Part shown: one piece after another, positions 1-6,599 of the stretch
Layout of the letters: each line of letters opens with the position of its first letter
Position numbering within the stretch: position 1 is the stretch's first letter
Assembly (NCBI GenBank): GCA_021808665.1
Contig: JAKBBA010000163.1
Coordinates: forward strand, 1 to 6,678
Reading direction: 5' to 3'
Origin: Actinomycetes bacterium
GTDB taxonomy: Bacteria > Actinomycetota > Acidimicrobiia > Acidimicrobiales > Palsa-688
Length of the DNA: 6,678 nt
Made by a program: the position numbers and the translations under genes
The notes under the pieces: generated by a model
Database searches by the model: none
What the model was told of the DNA's origin: nothing
The model's input: only the letters and a program-made list of their open reading frames with translations

Positions 1-624
1 GTCGGCGGCCGCAGCTCGATCGAGGTCGGCATCGCGGTCGGTTTGATCTCGACAGTGTTCGGACTCCTGTACGGCGCGGTGTCCGGCTTCTTCGGGAAGC
101 TGACCGACGTGGTGCTCATGCGCTTCGTCGACATCGGCCTCGCTGTACCCGTCGTCTTTTTGTTCATCTTCATGTCGCAAATCTTCCGGCCCAGCCTGAC
201 GTTGCTGATAGTCCTCTTGGCGATCGTCTCGTGGCAGGTGCCGGCCAGATTGGTGAGAGGGGAGACCCTCACACTTAGAACGAGGGAGTTCGTGCATGCG
301 GTGCGCACGATGGGCGGCGGGTCGACGAGAATCATCGTGCGCCACATCATCCCGAACACGATCGGGACGATCGTCGTCACTGTCACCTTCCAGGTCGCCA
401 ACGCCATCCTGACACTCGCAGTGCTGCAATATCTCGGCTTCGGCCTGCCTCCGACGACTCCCACTTGGGGTTCGATGCTTTCAAACGGCACCACCTACCT
501 CCAGGACGGCTACTGGTGGGAGGTCTACCCGGCGTTGGCGATCATCGTGATCACGGTCGTGGCCTTCAACTTCATCGGTGACGCACTGCAGGACTCTTTC
601 GACGTCCGCCTTCAGGAGAGGTAA
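1..624 (+). CDS. ABC transporter permease, DppC/OppC type (5'-truncated by window edge)
   Basis: Inner-membrane permease subunit of a dipeptide/oligopeptide-family ABC importer; with a partner permease it forms the channel driven by the ATPase encoded next. The frame is open from base 1, so the gene starts to the left; 207 residues are visible, against about 280-300 for the family, so the N-terminal domain and first helix are missing. Seen in the visible part: the family opening GGRSSIEVG, a GxxSGFFG turn followed by a D-x4-MRFVDI segment (residues 28-45), hydrophobic segments near 46-60, 65-82, 120-145 and 176-195, and the EAA loop at about 97-119 (EFVHAVRTMGGG, then RHIIPN), which docks onto the ATPase. 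The ending FIGDALQDSFDVRL is typical of DppC/OppC. The stop is 6 bases before the ATPase start, so the two are co-transcribed. The substrate (dipeptide, oligopeptide, nickel or glutathione) cannot be told from this subunit. A TTG at 43 is an internal codon, not a start. Confidence 0.93.
   Translation, partial: VGGRSSIEVGIAVGLISTVFGLLYGAVSGFFGKLTDVVLMRFVDIGLAVPVVFLFIFMSQIFRPSLTLLIVLLAIVSWQVPARLVRGETLTLRTREFVHAVRTMGGGSTRIIVRHIIPNTIGTIVVTVTFQVANAILTLAVLQYLGFGLPPTTPTWGSMLSNGTTYLQDGYWWEVYPALAIIVITVVAFNFIGDALQDSFDVRLQER
614..621 (+). promoter_or_regulatory. Ribosome binding site of the fused ATPase gene
   Basis: AGGAGAGG lies inside the last codons of the permease gene. Its GAGG ends 9 bases before the GTG at 631, a normal spacing, and this supports GTG as the start. 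It is the clearest Shine-Dalgarno sequence in the window. A second purine run (AAGGA, 625-629) is too close to the start to be the main site. Confidence 0.7.
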
Positions 625-630
625 AAGGAC

Positions 631-2868
631 GTGGACAACGTATTGGAGGTCAAGGACCTTCGCACCGAGATCAAGCTTCGCACCGCCACAGTTCACGCAG
701 TCGACGGCATCAGCTTCACGGTAGGTGCAGGCGAGACGGTTGGCATAGTCGGCGAGTCCGGTTGTGGCAAGACGATGACCGGAATGTCGATCATGCGGCT
801 GCTTCCCCGAGGCGGAAAGATTGCGGGAGGCAGGATACTTCTCGAAGGACGTGACCTAGCGTCTCTCGGCGAGAACGACATGCGCGGCGTGAGAGGCAAC
901 GAGATCGGCATGGTCTTTCAGGATCCCATGACGTCGCTCAACCCGACTATGACGATCGGCCGCCAGATAGCCGAGGGTGTCCGGCTTCACCGGGGGGTGT
1001 CAGACAGCGCTGCAATGGCCAGGGCAGCCGAAGTGCTCGACCTCGTGGGTATGCCCCGACCGAAGGAGCGTCTCGGAGACTACGCCCACCAACTGTCCGG
1101 TGGGCTGCGCCAGCGTGTGATGATTGCGATGGCGCTGTCGTGTTCGCCGAAGCTGCTGATCGCCGACGAGCCGACCACCGCGCTCGACGTCACGATCCAA
1201 GCCCAGATTCTGAGCCTGCTCGACCGCCTCAAAGCCGAGCTTCACATGGCGATGGTGTTGATCACCCACGACATGGGGGTGATCGCCGGGCGCGCCGACC
1301 GGGTGGTCGTCATGTACGCCGGAAAGATCGTCGAGATGGCGGCCACCGGTGAGCTCTTTGGCAACGTCCGCCACCCTTACACCGAGGCACTTCTCGCTTC
1401 GATCCCGCAACTCGACCAGGACCGGTCTCAGAAGCTCTACTCAATTCCGGGCCTTCCCCCCGATCTCACGCGGCCCCCGGCCGGGTGTCGCTTCGCTCAG
1501 CGATGTGTGTTCGCAACAGACGAGTGCGTACGCGGCGAGCCCCCGCTCGGCGGCGCGAACCCCGGTCATCCATTTGCGTGCTTCCACCCCCGCCAGGTGT
1601 CGGCCGAGGCGCTCGTCGGTTCGGCAGGCGCGCTCATAGCTGAAGCCGACCGCAATGCCGCCCTTCGCTCCCGGTACGCCAACGAACTGAAACTTCTCGA
1701 CAGCGGCCCGAAATCCGCGTCTGGCGGCGATTCCTCCGAGCTCGCCGATGCGTCTGTCGAATCAAAGACTACAGTCACACTTGGATTTTCGTCTTCTCAC
1801 AGTCGTGGGGACGCAGGCGACGGGTCGGCCTCCTGGGGGCCCGAACCCGAGAAGGTACTCGAATTTCGCAACGTTTCCAAGGAGTTTCCAGTCGCAGCGG
1901 GCGTGGTCTTCAAACGACGCGTCGGTTCGCTCAAGGCCGTTTCGGGTGTGAACCTCGCTATCCGACGCGGGGAGACGTTCGGGCTCGTGGGGGAATCCGG
2001 ATGTGGCAAAACGACTCTCGGGCGGATGGGTGTGGCTCTGGAGGCCCCGACGGCCGGGCAGGTGATCTTCGACGGGACCGACCTGGCTTCGATGAGCGCG
2101 AAGGAGCTGCGGACGAGGCGGCGCGACCTGCAGCTCATGTTCCAGGATCCGTATTCGTCTCTCGACCCGCGAGCTCGGGTCAAGGAGATAATCCGCGAGC
2201 CTCTCGACGTGGCTCGCTGGAAGCGGCCTGTCGACCGTGACGCCGTCGTGGCGGAGCTCCTCGACGAGGTCGGATTGGCCCGCTCCGCCCTCGATCGCTA
2301 CCCGCACGAGTTCTCCGGTGGCCAGAGGCAGCGCCTCGGCCTGGCGCGCGCTCTCACACTCAGACCGAAGCTGATTGTCGCCGACGAGCCGGTCTCGGCT
2401 CTCGACGTTTCCGTGCGATCACAGATCCTTAACTTGATGAGGCGCCTCCAGGCGAGTCACGGCCTGACGTACGTCGTGATCTCCCACGACCTCTCGGTCG
2501 TGCGCTACCTGGCGGATCGCATCGGGGTCATGTATCTGGGCAAGCTTGTAGAGGTCGGTACCGGTGCCGACATCTACGAACGTGCGGCGCATCCCTATAC
2601 TGCTGGCCTCCTCGAATCGATTCCCGTACCGCGGCCTGAGATAGCCAGACAGAAGGCGGGAAAGGTAGCGATGACCGGCGAGATACCGTCGGCGGTCAAC
2701 CCCCCTTCGGGATGCCGATTCCGTACCCGGTGCCCACGTGCGCAGGAGCGTTGCGCCGCCGAGGTGCCTGAGATGAGCCTGTTCGGCGGGGAGCATCAGG
2801 CGGCGTGCCACTTCCCTTTGCAGACGCCGGTAGCGGCCGCAACGGCTCGGGCGGAGGCGATCGGTTAA
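631..2868 (+). CDS. Peptide-type ABC transporter ATPase, DppD-DppF fusion with two nucleotide-binding domains
   Basis: Cytoplasmic ATPase that powers the importer; one 745-residue chain replaces the usual separate DppD and DppF subunits. Domain 1 (about 1-320): Walker A GESGCGKT 41-48, Q-loop Q97, signature LSGGLRQR 155-162, Walker B LLIADE 175-180, switch H213. Domain 2 (about 407-745): Walker A GESGCGKT 454-461, Q505, signature FSGGQRQR 561-568, Walker B LIVADE 581-586, H619. All catalytic motifs are intact in both halves, so both ATP sites look usable. Each half ends in the oligopeptide-transporter C-terminal extension, with four cysteines at C-x5-C-x6-C-x17-C (286/292/299/317 and 695/701/708/726). 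Between them is a polar Ser/Gly/Asp-rich linker of about 85 residues (321-406) with no recognised domain. Fused two-domain forms are known in this family (GsiA/YliA, mycobacterial OppD). The GTG start is supported by the upstream AGGAGAGG. It is followed after 10 bases by menB. Confidence 0.95.
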   Translation: MDNVLEVKDLRTEIKLRTATVHAVDGISFTVGAGETVGIVGESGCGKTMTGMSIMRLLPRGGKIAGGRILLEGRDLASLGENDMRGVRGNEIGMVFQDPMTSLNPTMTIGRQIAEGVRLHRGVSDSAAMARAAEVLDLVGMPRPKERLGDYAHQLSGGLRQRVMIAMALSCSPKLLIADEPTTALDVTIQAQILSLLDRLKAELHMAMVLITHDMGVIAGRADRVVVMYAGKIVEMAATGELFGNVRHPYTEALLASIPQLDQDRSQKLYSIPGLPPDLTRPPAGCRFAQRCVFATDECVRGEPPLGGANPGHPFACFHPRQVSAEALVGSAGALIAEADRNAALRSRYANELKLLDSGPKSASGGDSSELADASVESKTTVTLGFSSSHSRGDAGDGSASWGPEPEKVLEFRNVSKEFPVAAGVVFKRRVGSLKAVSGVNLAIRRGETFGLVGESGCGKTTLGRMGVALEAPTAGQVIFDGTDLASMSAKELRTRRRDLQLMFQDPYSSLDPRARVKEIIREPLDVARWKRPVDRDAVVAELLDEVGLARSALDRYPHEFSGGQRQRLGLARALTLRPKLIVADEPVSALDVSVRSQILNLMRRLQASHGLTYVVISHDLSVVRYLADRIGVMYLGKLVEVGTGADIYERAAHPYTAGLLESIPVPRPEIARQKAGKVAMTGEIPSAVNPPSGCRFRTRCPRAQERCAAEVPEMSLFGGEHQAACHFPLQTPVAAATARAEAIG

Positions 2869-2878
2869 CAGTCGCCTA

Positions 2879-3790
2879 GTGTCGATCCTCATGGTCTCAG
2901 AGATTTTCGATCCGAGCAGCTGGGTTCCGGTCGCAGGGTTCTCCTTTAACGACATCACGTATCACCGTGCAGTCGACCAGCCGACGGTCCGGGTGGCCTT
3001 CGACCGGCCGGAAGTCCGAAACGCCTTCCGGCCACAGACAGTCGACGAGCTTTACCAGGCGCTCGACCACGCGCGTCAGAGCCCCGACGTGGGGTGCGTC
3101 CTTCTCACCGGCAACGGGCCCTCACCGCGTGACGGCGGCTGGGCATTCTGCTCCGGCGGCGACCAGCGCATACGGGGTCGCGACGGCTACCAGTACGCGA
3201 GCGGGGACACGTCCGAAAGCGTCGACAGGGCGCGGACAGGAAGGCTGCACATCCTCGAAGTGCAGCGCCTGATCCGTTTCATGCCGAAAGTCGTAATCGC
3301 CGTCGTGTCGGGCTGGGCTGCCGGCGGCGGTCACAGCCTTCACGTCGTCTGCGATTTGACAATCGCGAGCGCCGAGCACGCCCGCTTCAAACAGACCGAC
3401 ACGGACGTAGCCAGCTTCGACGGGGGTTTCGGTTCGGCTTACCTGGCGCGCCAGGTGGGGCAGAAGTTCGCAAGAGAGATCTTCTTCCTCGGCAGGACCT
3501 ACAGCGCCGACGAGATGCATGCAATGGGAGCCGTCAACGCCGTCGCCGCCCACGAGACCCTTGAGACGGTCGCGCTCGAGTGGGCCGGAGATGTCAACTC
3601 GAAGAGCCCGACGGCTCAACGCATGATCAAGTTCGCCCTGAACCTCGTCGACGACGGCCTAGTAGGCCAACAGATTTTCGCCGGTGAGGCCACCAGGCTC
3701 GCATACGGTACGCCAGAAGCAGTCGAAGGGCGTGACGCCTTCCTGGAAAAGAGAAAGCCGGACTGGTCCGAGTTTCCTTGGCACTTCTAG
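2879..3790 (+). CDS. menB: 1,4-dihydroxy-2-naphthoyl-CoA synthase (MenB)
   Basis: Crotonase-fold enzyme that closes the second ring of menaquinone, converting o-succinylbenzoyl-CoA to 1,4-dihydroxy-2-naphthoyl-CoA in the cytoplasm. The 303-residue product has the MenB-specific SGGDQRIRG (92-100) with the oxyanion-hole region, GGGH (149-152), SFDGG (179-183; Ser179 and Asp181 match catalytic residues of the family), Tyr276 and the tail EGRDAFLEKRKPDW. From memory it closely matches mycobacterial MenB throughout, apart from a different N-terminus of some 20 residues. Asp174 (in QTD) sits where the bicarbonate-dependent E. coli enzyme has Gly, so this is the type II, bicarbonate-independent form. 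The start is uncertain: GTG 2879 gives 303 residues and in-frame ATG 2891 gives 299; neither has a clear Shine-Dalgarno. The gap to the upstream ATPase is 10 bases and to the downstream MFS gene 13 bases, suggesting translational coupling. No other men gene is in the window. Confidence 0.95.
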   Translation: MSILMVSEIFDPSSWVPVAGFSFNDITYHRAVDQPTVRVAFDRPEVRNAFRPQTVDELYQALDHARQSPDVGCVLLTGNGPSPRDGGWAFCSGGDQRIRGRDGYQYASGDTSESVDRARTGRLHILEVQRLIRFMPKVVIAVVSGWAAGGGHSLHVVCDLTIASAEHARFKQTDTDVASFDGGFGSAYLARQVGQKFAREIFFLGRTYSADEMHAMGAVNAVAAHETLETVALEWAGDVNSKSPTAQRMIKFALNLVDDGLVGQQIFAGEATRLAYGTPEAVEGRDAFLEKRKPDWSEFPWHF

Positions 3791-3803
3791 ATGGTGCGCG
3801 GCG

Positions 3804-5021
3804 GTGACGTCGCCCGGCCGCAGCCAACGTTCCGCCAGAGCTGCTACCGCCATCGTGTTCGCCGCTCACGGAGCGGTCACCGGCAACTTCGCCGGACGCA
3901 TACCTTCGATCGCGTCACACGTCGGTGTGGGGGTGGGCCATCTCGGAGTAGCACTGCTGATGCCGGGCGTGGGGGCGATGCTGGCCATGCCATTTTCGGG
4001 AAGGCTCGTCCACCGCTACTCCTTCAGACCACTAGTCGGCGTCACAGTAGGGCTTTGGTGCGCAGCGCTGGTGCTGCCCGGCCTCGCTGGCTCGTTCATC
4101 GGGCTGTGCCTCGTGTTGGTCCCCTACGGGGCGTTCGCCGGCGTCGCCGACAACGTCATGAACGCACACGCGGTGCGAGTCGAAGCCCTCTACGGCCACT
4201 CGATCATGTCGAGCATCCACGGGTTCTGGAGTGTCGGCCTTCTGGCTGGGTCGGGTGTCGCAGCGCTTTGCGCTCATCGTGGCATCGCACCCTTGGACCA
4301 GTTCGCTGTAGTCGCTGTGGTTCTAATCTTCGTCACCGGCATGAGTTCCAGCCGTCTGCTTGGGCAACCGGGCTACCCGAAGGCTGACCCGCTTGTGACG
4401 GCGGGGTCTGCTGGCGACTCCGAAGCGCCCCCGCTGTTTGCACTTCCGTCGCGACCGATTCTGCTTATCGGTCTTATCGGCCTCTGCGCCGTGTTCGGCG
4501 AGCAGGCGGGCACTGACTGGTCGGCAGTGTTCCTGCGGAATGAGCTTCACGGGTCGGTCAGCTTGGCGGCGGTAGCGGTCACAGCTTTCTCCGCAACTAT
4601 GGCCTTGATGCGCCTCGCCGGCGACACGGTGGTGAGGCGTGTGGGAGCTACGGCCGTTGTACGTTGCGCCGGCGTCTGTGCCACCGCCGGTGCGCTCACC
4701 GTCGCGGTATCGCCGTCCCTAGCGGTAAGCCTAGTTGGCTTCGGGCTCCTGGGCGGCGGAGTCGCCGTGGTGGTGCCGCTCGTATTCGCTGCGGCCGGAC
4801 GTATCGGCCCGCACCCGGGGCGAAGCATCGCAGGTGTCGCAGGCATTTCCTACGGCGCCGGCCTCGCAGCACCTGGTGTCATCGGCGGTGTCGCATCTGT
4901 ATCGTCGCTTCGAGTGTCGTTCGGCTTGGTCGCTGCACTATCCGCGGTCGTCGCTCTCGGCGCCGGAGTCCTCAGGCCCCATGCCTTGCCGCGAAGACAA
5001 CGTCCTCGTATCGCAACGTAG
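3804..5021 (+). CDS. MFS transporter, MosC/YbjJ-like, 12 transmembrane helices
   Basis: Inner-membrane secondary transporter; substrate unknown. With the GTG start at 3804 it has 405 residues, usual for the family, and 12 predicted helices: roughly 13-32, 45-65, 76-95, 98-118, 140-157, 165-181, 218-236, 251-272, 281-302, 306-330, 341-366 and 369-390, with a longer polar loop (182-216) between the two six-helix halves. Family marks are GNFAGRIPSIASHVG after helix 1, DNVMNAHAVRVE (116-127) followed by IMSSIHGFWSVG (134-145), and EQAGTDWSAVFLR (233-245) with RLAGD (270-274); these recall the MosC (rhizopine) and E. coli YbjJ group. The start was chosen because the frame stays open back into menB, but helix 1 begins just after 3804, and this GTG lies 13 bases past the menB stop. 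No strong Shine-Dalgarno is visible. Probably the last gene of the operon. Direction of transport cannot be judged. Confidence 0.85.
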   Translation: MTSPGRSQRSARAATAIVFAAHGAVTGNFAGRIPSIASHVGVGVGHLGVALLMPGVGAMLAMPFSGRLVHRYSFRPLVGVTVGLWCAALVLPGLAGSFIGLCLVLVPYGAFAGVADNVMNAHAVRVEALYGHSIMSSIHGFWSVGLLAGSGVAALCAHRGIAPLDQFAVVAVVLIFVTGMSSSRLLGQPGYPKADPLVTAGSAGDSEAPPLFALPSRPILLIGLIGLCAVFGEQAGTDWSAVFLRNELHGSVSLAAVAVTAFSATMALMRLAGDTVVRRVGATAVVRCAGVCATAGALTVAVSPSLAVSLVGFGLLGGGVAVVVPLVFAAAGRIGPHPGRSIAGVAGISYGAGLAAPGVIGGVASVSSLRVSFGLVAALSAVVALGAGVLRPHALPRRQRPRIAT

Positions 5022-5024
5022 CTC

Positions 5025-5038
5025 GCACCTCAAGGTGC
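5025..5038 (+). other. Small hairpin just after the first MFS gene
   Basis: GCACC and GGTGC form a 5-bp stem around a TCAA loop, 3 bases past the stop codon. No T-run follows, so it is not a convincing intrinsic terminator; it could stabilise the 3' end of the transcript or be chance in GC-rich DNA. Confidence 0.3.
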
Positions 5039-5059
5039 CGATCCTTCGGTCCGAGACGC

Positions 5060-5065
5060 TACACT
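5060..5065 (+). promoter_or_regulatory. Possible -10 element for the second MFS gene
   Basis: TACACT fits the actinobacterial -10 pattern TAnnnT and lies in the only spacer between the first and second MFS genes, about 60 bases before the ATG at 5127. The best -35 candidate at 18-base spacing (TGCCGA, 5036-5041) is poor. Transcription would start near 5072. This is the only support for a separate promoter for the second MFS gene. Confidence 0.3.
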
Positions 5066-5126
5066 GGGGCCACTAATGCCTTTGGCCTAGAGACGACACG
5101 ACGCGAGCACGGAACTTTCAAGATAA

Positions 5127-6455
5127 ATGCACCTGAAGAGATCGAGGCGACATTCCTCGACATCCAACGATTCCTCCGCATCTGCTCCGGTGGTGTCCAT
5201 CGGGACTCCCGAGGAGTCCGAGAGCACGCTGGTGGCGGCGGAGGCCGCTCCGGTCGTTGCGCAGCGACTCAGGCGTCCCTCCCGAGAGCTGCTCGCGACG
5301 GGAGCGCTAGTCAACGCAGGCTTAGCGGCATCGTCAATTTTCGTGTCGCTCTACTTTTACGTCTCGTCGTCGGGGAGCATTACAAAGATGGCCCTGTTCG
5401 CCTTCGGGCGCTACGGGGGTCTCATAGTGATGTCAGTAGTGGTGGCAGGAGTGTTTCCTGAAGTAGCACCGCGAAAGCTTCTTCGTGCAGGTGTGGCCGT
5501 TACGGGCATCTTCTATTTGTCACTCATAGTGCTCGGACACCACGCCACCTCGCTGGCGCTGCCCCTTGGCGTGTTCAACGGGGCGGCGCAAGGCGTCTAC
5601 TGGTTCGGGGTCAACACACTGATCTACGACATCGTCGAGAGCGACGAGCGTGGCCGCTACTACGGTTTCAACTTCGCCTTCCTCAACGTGGTCAACGTTG
5701 TCGGCCCGTTCGGCGCTGGACTGGTAATCGCTGCGATCGGCGGCGTGGCGGGATACTTCGCTGTGTTCGCCGCATCGAGCGCAGCTTTCGCGACGGCGTT
5801 CCTCGTATCGCGATGCCTGCGAGACACCGCAGGCATCGGCGGTGTACCGGTCAGGGAGGCGCTGCGTCTGCCATGGTCGCAGCCGGACTGGGGACGTATA
5901 TGGACCCTCGTTGCTTTCCGCGGCTTCAAGCAGACAGCTGGGGCTCTGGGCCTGATCGTCCTGGTCGCGCTCACGACGTCGAGCTCCGCCGCACAGGGGG
6001 AGTTCGCGGCGGCGTCGGCGCTAGCGGGCGTCGGGACCTCGATCCTTGCCGGCAAGGTATCGCCTGACCGGCGGGGAAAAGTGATGTGGGTGGGTGCCGG
6101 GGCTTTCGTCGTCGCTACCGGTCTCCTCTTTCACGCAGGTCTGGCATCCCTACTCGCGTACGGCATCGTCACGGGCCTCGTCTACCCGGCGGTGATGGTG
6201 CCAGTCGCAAGCGTGATCCTCGAAGCGATGGACACCGACCCCCTCGTCAACGAACGTCGCGGCGGGTATGTGCTCTCCCGGGAGATAGCTGTCAACGTCG
6301 GACGTCTCGGTGCTGTCGCCCTTCTGCTGCTCCTTCTCAACCTGGGCTCCGCCAGAATGGCCGTGCTCGTGACCGTCGGCGTCGCAGCGGTGCTGCAGTT
6401 GGCTGTAGCCGGCCTTGCTACGGGCAGCCCGGTTCGATCCAAGCAATTTGCCTGA
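5127..6455 (+). CDS. MFS transporter, 12 transmembrane helices, subfamily not identified
   Basis: Inner-membrane secondary transporter of unknown substrate, 442 residues, not closely related to the MFS protein upstream. Predicted helices lie at about 55-79, 88-110, 118-137, 142-168, 180-205, 208-230, 258-282, 292-310, 318-337, 339-366, 388-408 and 409-432, with the central cytoplasmic loop at 231-257. Notable segments are YDIVESDERGRYYGFNFAF (167-185), where the ESDERGRYYG loop resembles the conserved basic/acidic loop of MFS halves, and ERRGGYVLSREIAVNVGR (376-393), which recalls YqgE-like MFS proteins of Firmicutes (weak impression only). The first 50 residues are Ser-rich, basic and non-membrane. 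The start is uncertain: ATG 5127 has only a distant GGA, and GTG codons at 5190 and 5193 would remove about 21-22 residues. It may have its own promoter in the spacer upstream. Confidence 0.8.
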   Translation: MHLKRSRRHSSTSNDSSASAPVVSIGTPEESESTLVAAEAAPVVAQRLRRPSRELLATGALVNAGLAASSIFVSLYFYVSSSGSITKMALFAFGRYGGLIVMSVVVAGVFPEVAPRKLLRAGVAVTGIFYLSLIVLGHHATSLALPLGVFNGAAQGVYWFGVNTLIYDIVESDERGRYYGFNFAFLNVVNVVGPFGAGLVIAAIGGVAGYFAVFAASSAAFATAFLVSRCLRDTAGIGGVPVREALRLPWSQPDWGRIWTLVAFRGFKQTAGALGLIVLVALTTSSSAAQGEFAAASALAGVGTSILAGKVSPDRRGKVMWVGAGAFVVATGLLFHAGLASLLAYGIVTGLVYPAVMVPVASVILEAMDTDPLVNERRGGYVLSREIAVNVGRLGAVALLLLLLNLGSARMAVLVTVGVAAVLQLAVAGLATGSPVRSKQFA

Positions 6456-6479
6456 CCTCCCCCTCACGTGACGCTGACT

Positions 6480-6536
6480 CGGGTGGGCCATTCGGGTCCT
6501 GGCCGTTTCGCCCGAAGGGGGGCCACCCGGCGAAAC
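6480..6536 (+). terminator. Overlapping inverted repeats after the second MFS gene, possible terminator or 3'-end structure
   Basis: A long imperfect hairpin pairs CGGGTGGGCC (6480-6489) with GGCCACCCG (6521-6529), with one bulged G, and continues inward with a perfect TTCGGG/CCCGAA stem (6491-6496 with 6511-6516). A second stem, GTTTCGCC (6505-6512) with GGCGAAAC (6529-6536), uses some of the same bases, so the two cannot form fully together. It lies 24 bases past the MFS stop, where transcription should end before the tRNA gene. There is no T-run, so intrinsic termination is uncertain; T-poor terminators are reported in actinobacteria. Confidence 0.45.
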
Positions 6537-6568
6537 TTGCGCTGCGCTCGGCCTCGGTCAACTATGAT
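6537..6568 (+). promoter_or_regulatory. Probable promoter of tRNA-Leu
   Basis: TATGAT (6563-6568) matches the -10 consensus at five of six bases and would start transcription near 6575, about 25 bases before the tRNA. The best -35 is TTGCGC (6537-6542), but the 20-base spacing is longer than usual; at 17 bases the -10 would be the poorer AACTAT (6560-6565). The -35 begins directly after the last repeat arm at 6536. Confidence 0.5.
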
Positions 6569-6599
6569 CTCTGGCGCTCCTGCAGCTGGAGTAAGTCAC

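Larger units (their letters stand above)
5022..5126. other. Intergenic spacer between the two MFS genes
   Basis: This 105-base spacer holds the small hairpin at 5025-5038, the possible -10 at 5060-5065, an inverted repeat GGCCA/TGGCC (5068-5072 and 5083-5087, 10-base loop), and a five-codon reading frame including stop (ATG at 5076, TAG at 5088-5090; peptide MPLA). It marks the likely break between the dpp-menB-MFS transcript and the second MFS gene. No T-run terminator is visible. Confidence 0.5.

Noticed and set aside
748..2013. Repeated DNA around the two Walker A motifs (near 748 and 1990)
   Set aside because: The similarity reflects homologous ATPase domains encoded twice in one gene, not a mobile or regulatory repeat.
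1762..2307. 181-residue antisense frame in the ATPase gene
   Set aside because: It runs opposite conserved Walker A and Q-loop coding sequence, and its product has no recognisable domain.
2419..2958. 179-residue antisense frame across the ATPase/menB junction
   Set aside because: Arg-rich product opposite two well-supported genes, without a start context or domain.
3122..3619. 165-residue antisense frame within menB
   Set aside because: It mirrors the conserved MenB core and resembles no family.
3684..3803. Upstream extension of the first MFS frame to an ATG at 3684
   Set aside because: The extra 40 residues are polar, overlap the conserved MenB C-terminus and precede a complete helix 1. 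GTG 3804 gives a normal-length protein starting just after menB.
3791..4387. 198-residue frame whose ATG directly follows the menB stop
   Set aside because: Its product is Arg/Ser-rich with no domain, and it lies inside the well-supported MFS gene in another frame.
4664..5461. 265-residue + strand frame spanning the end of one MFS gene and the start of the next
   Set aside because: Very Arg-rich, low-complexity product typical of an off-frame read in GC-rich DNA; it overlaps two membrane proteins with clear helices.
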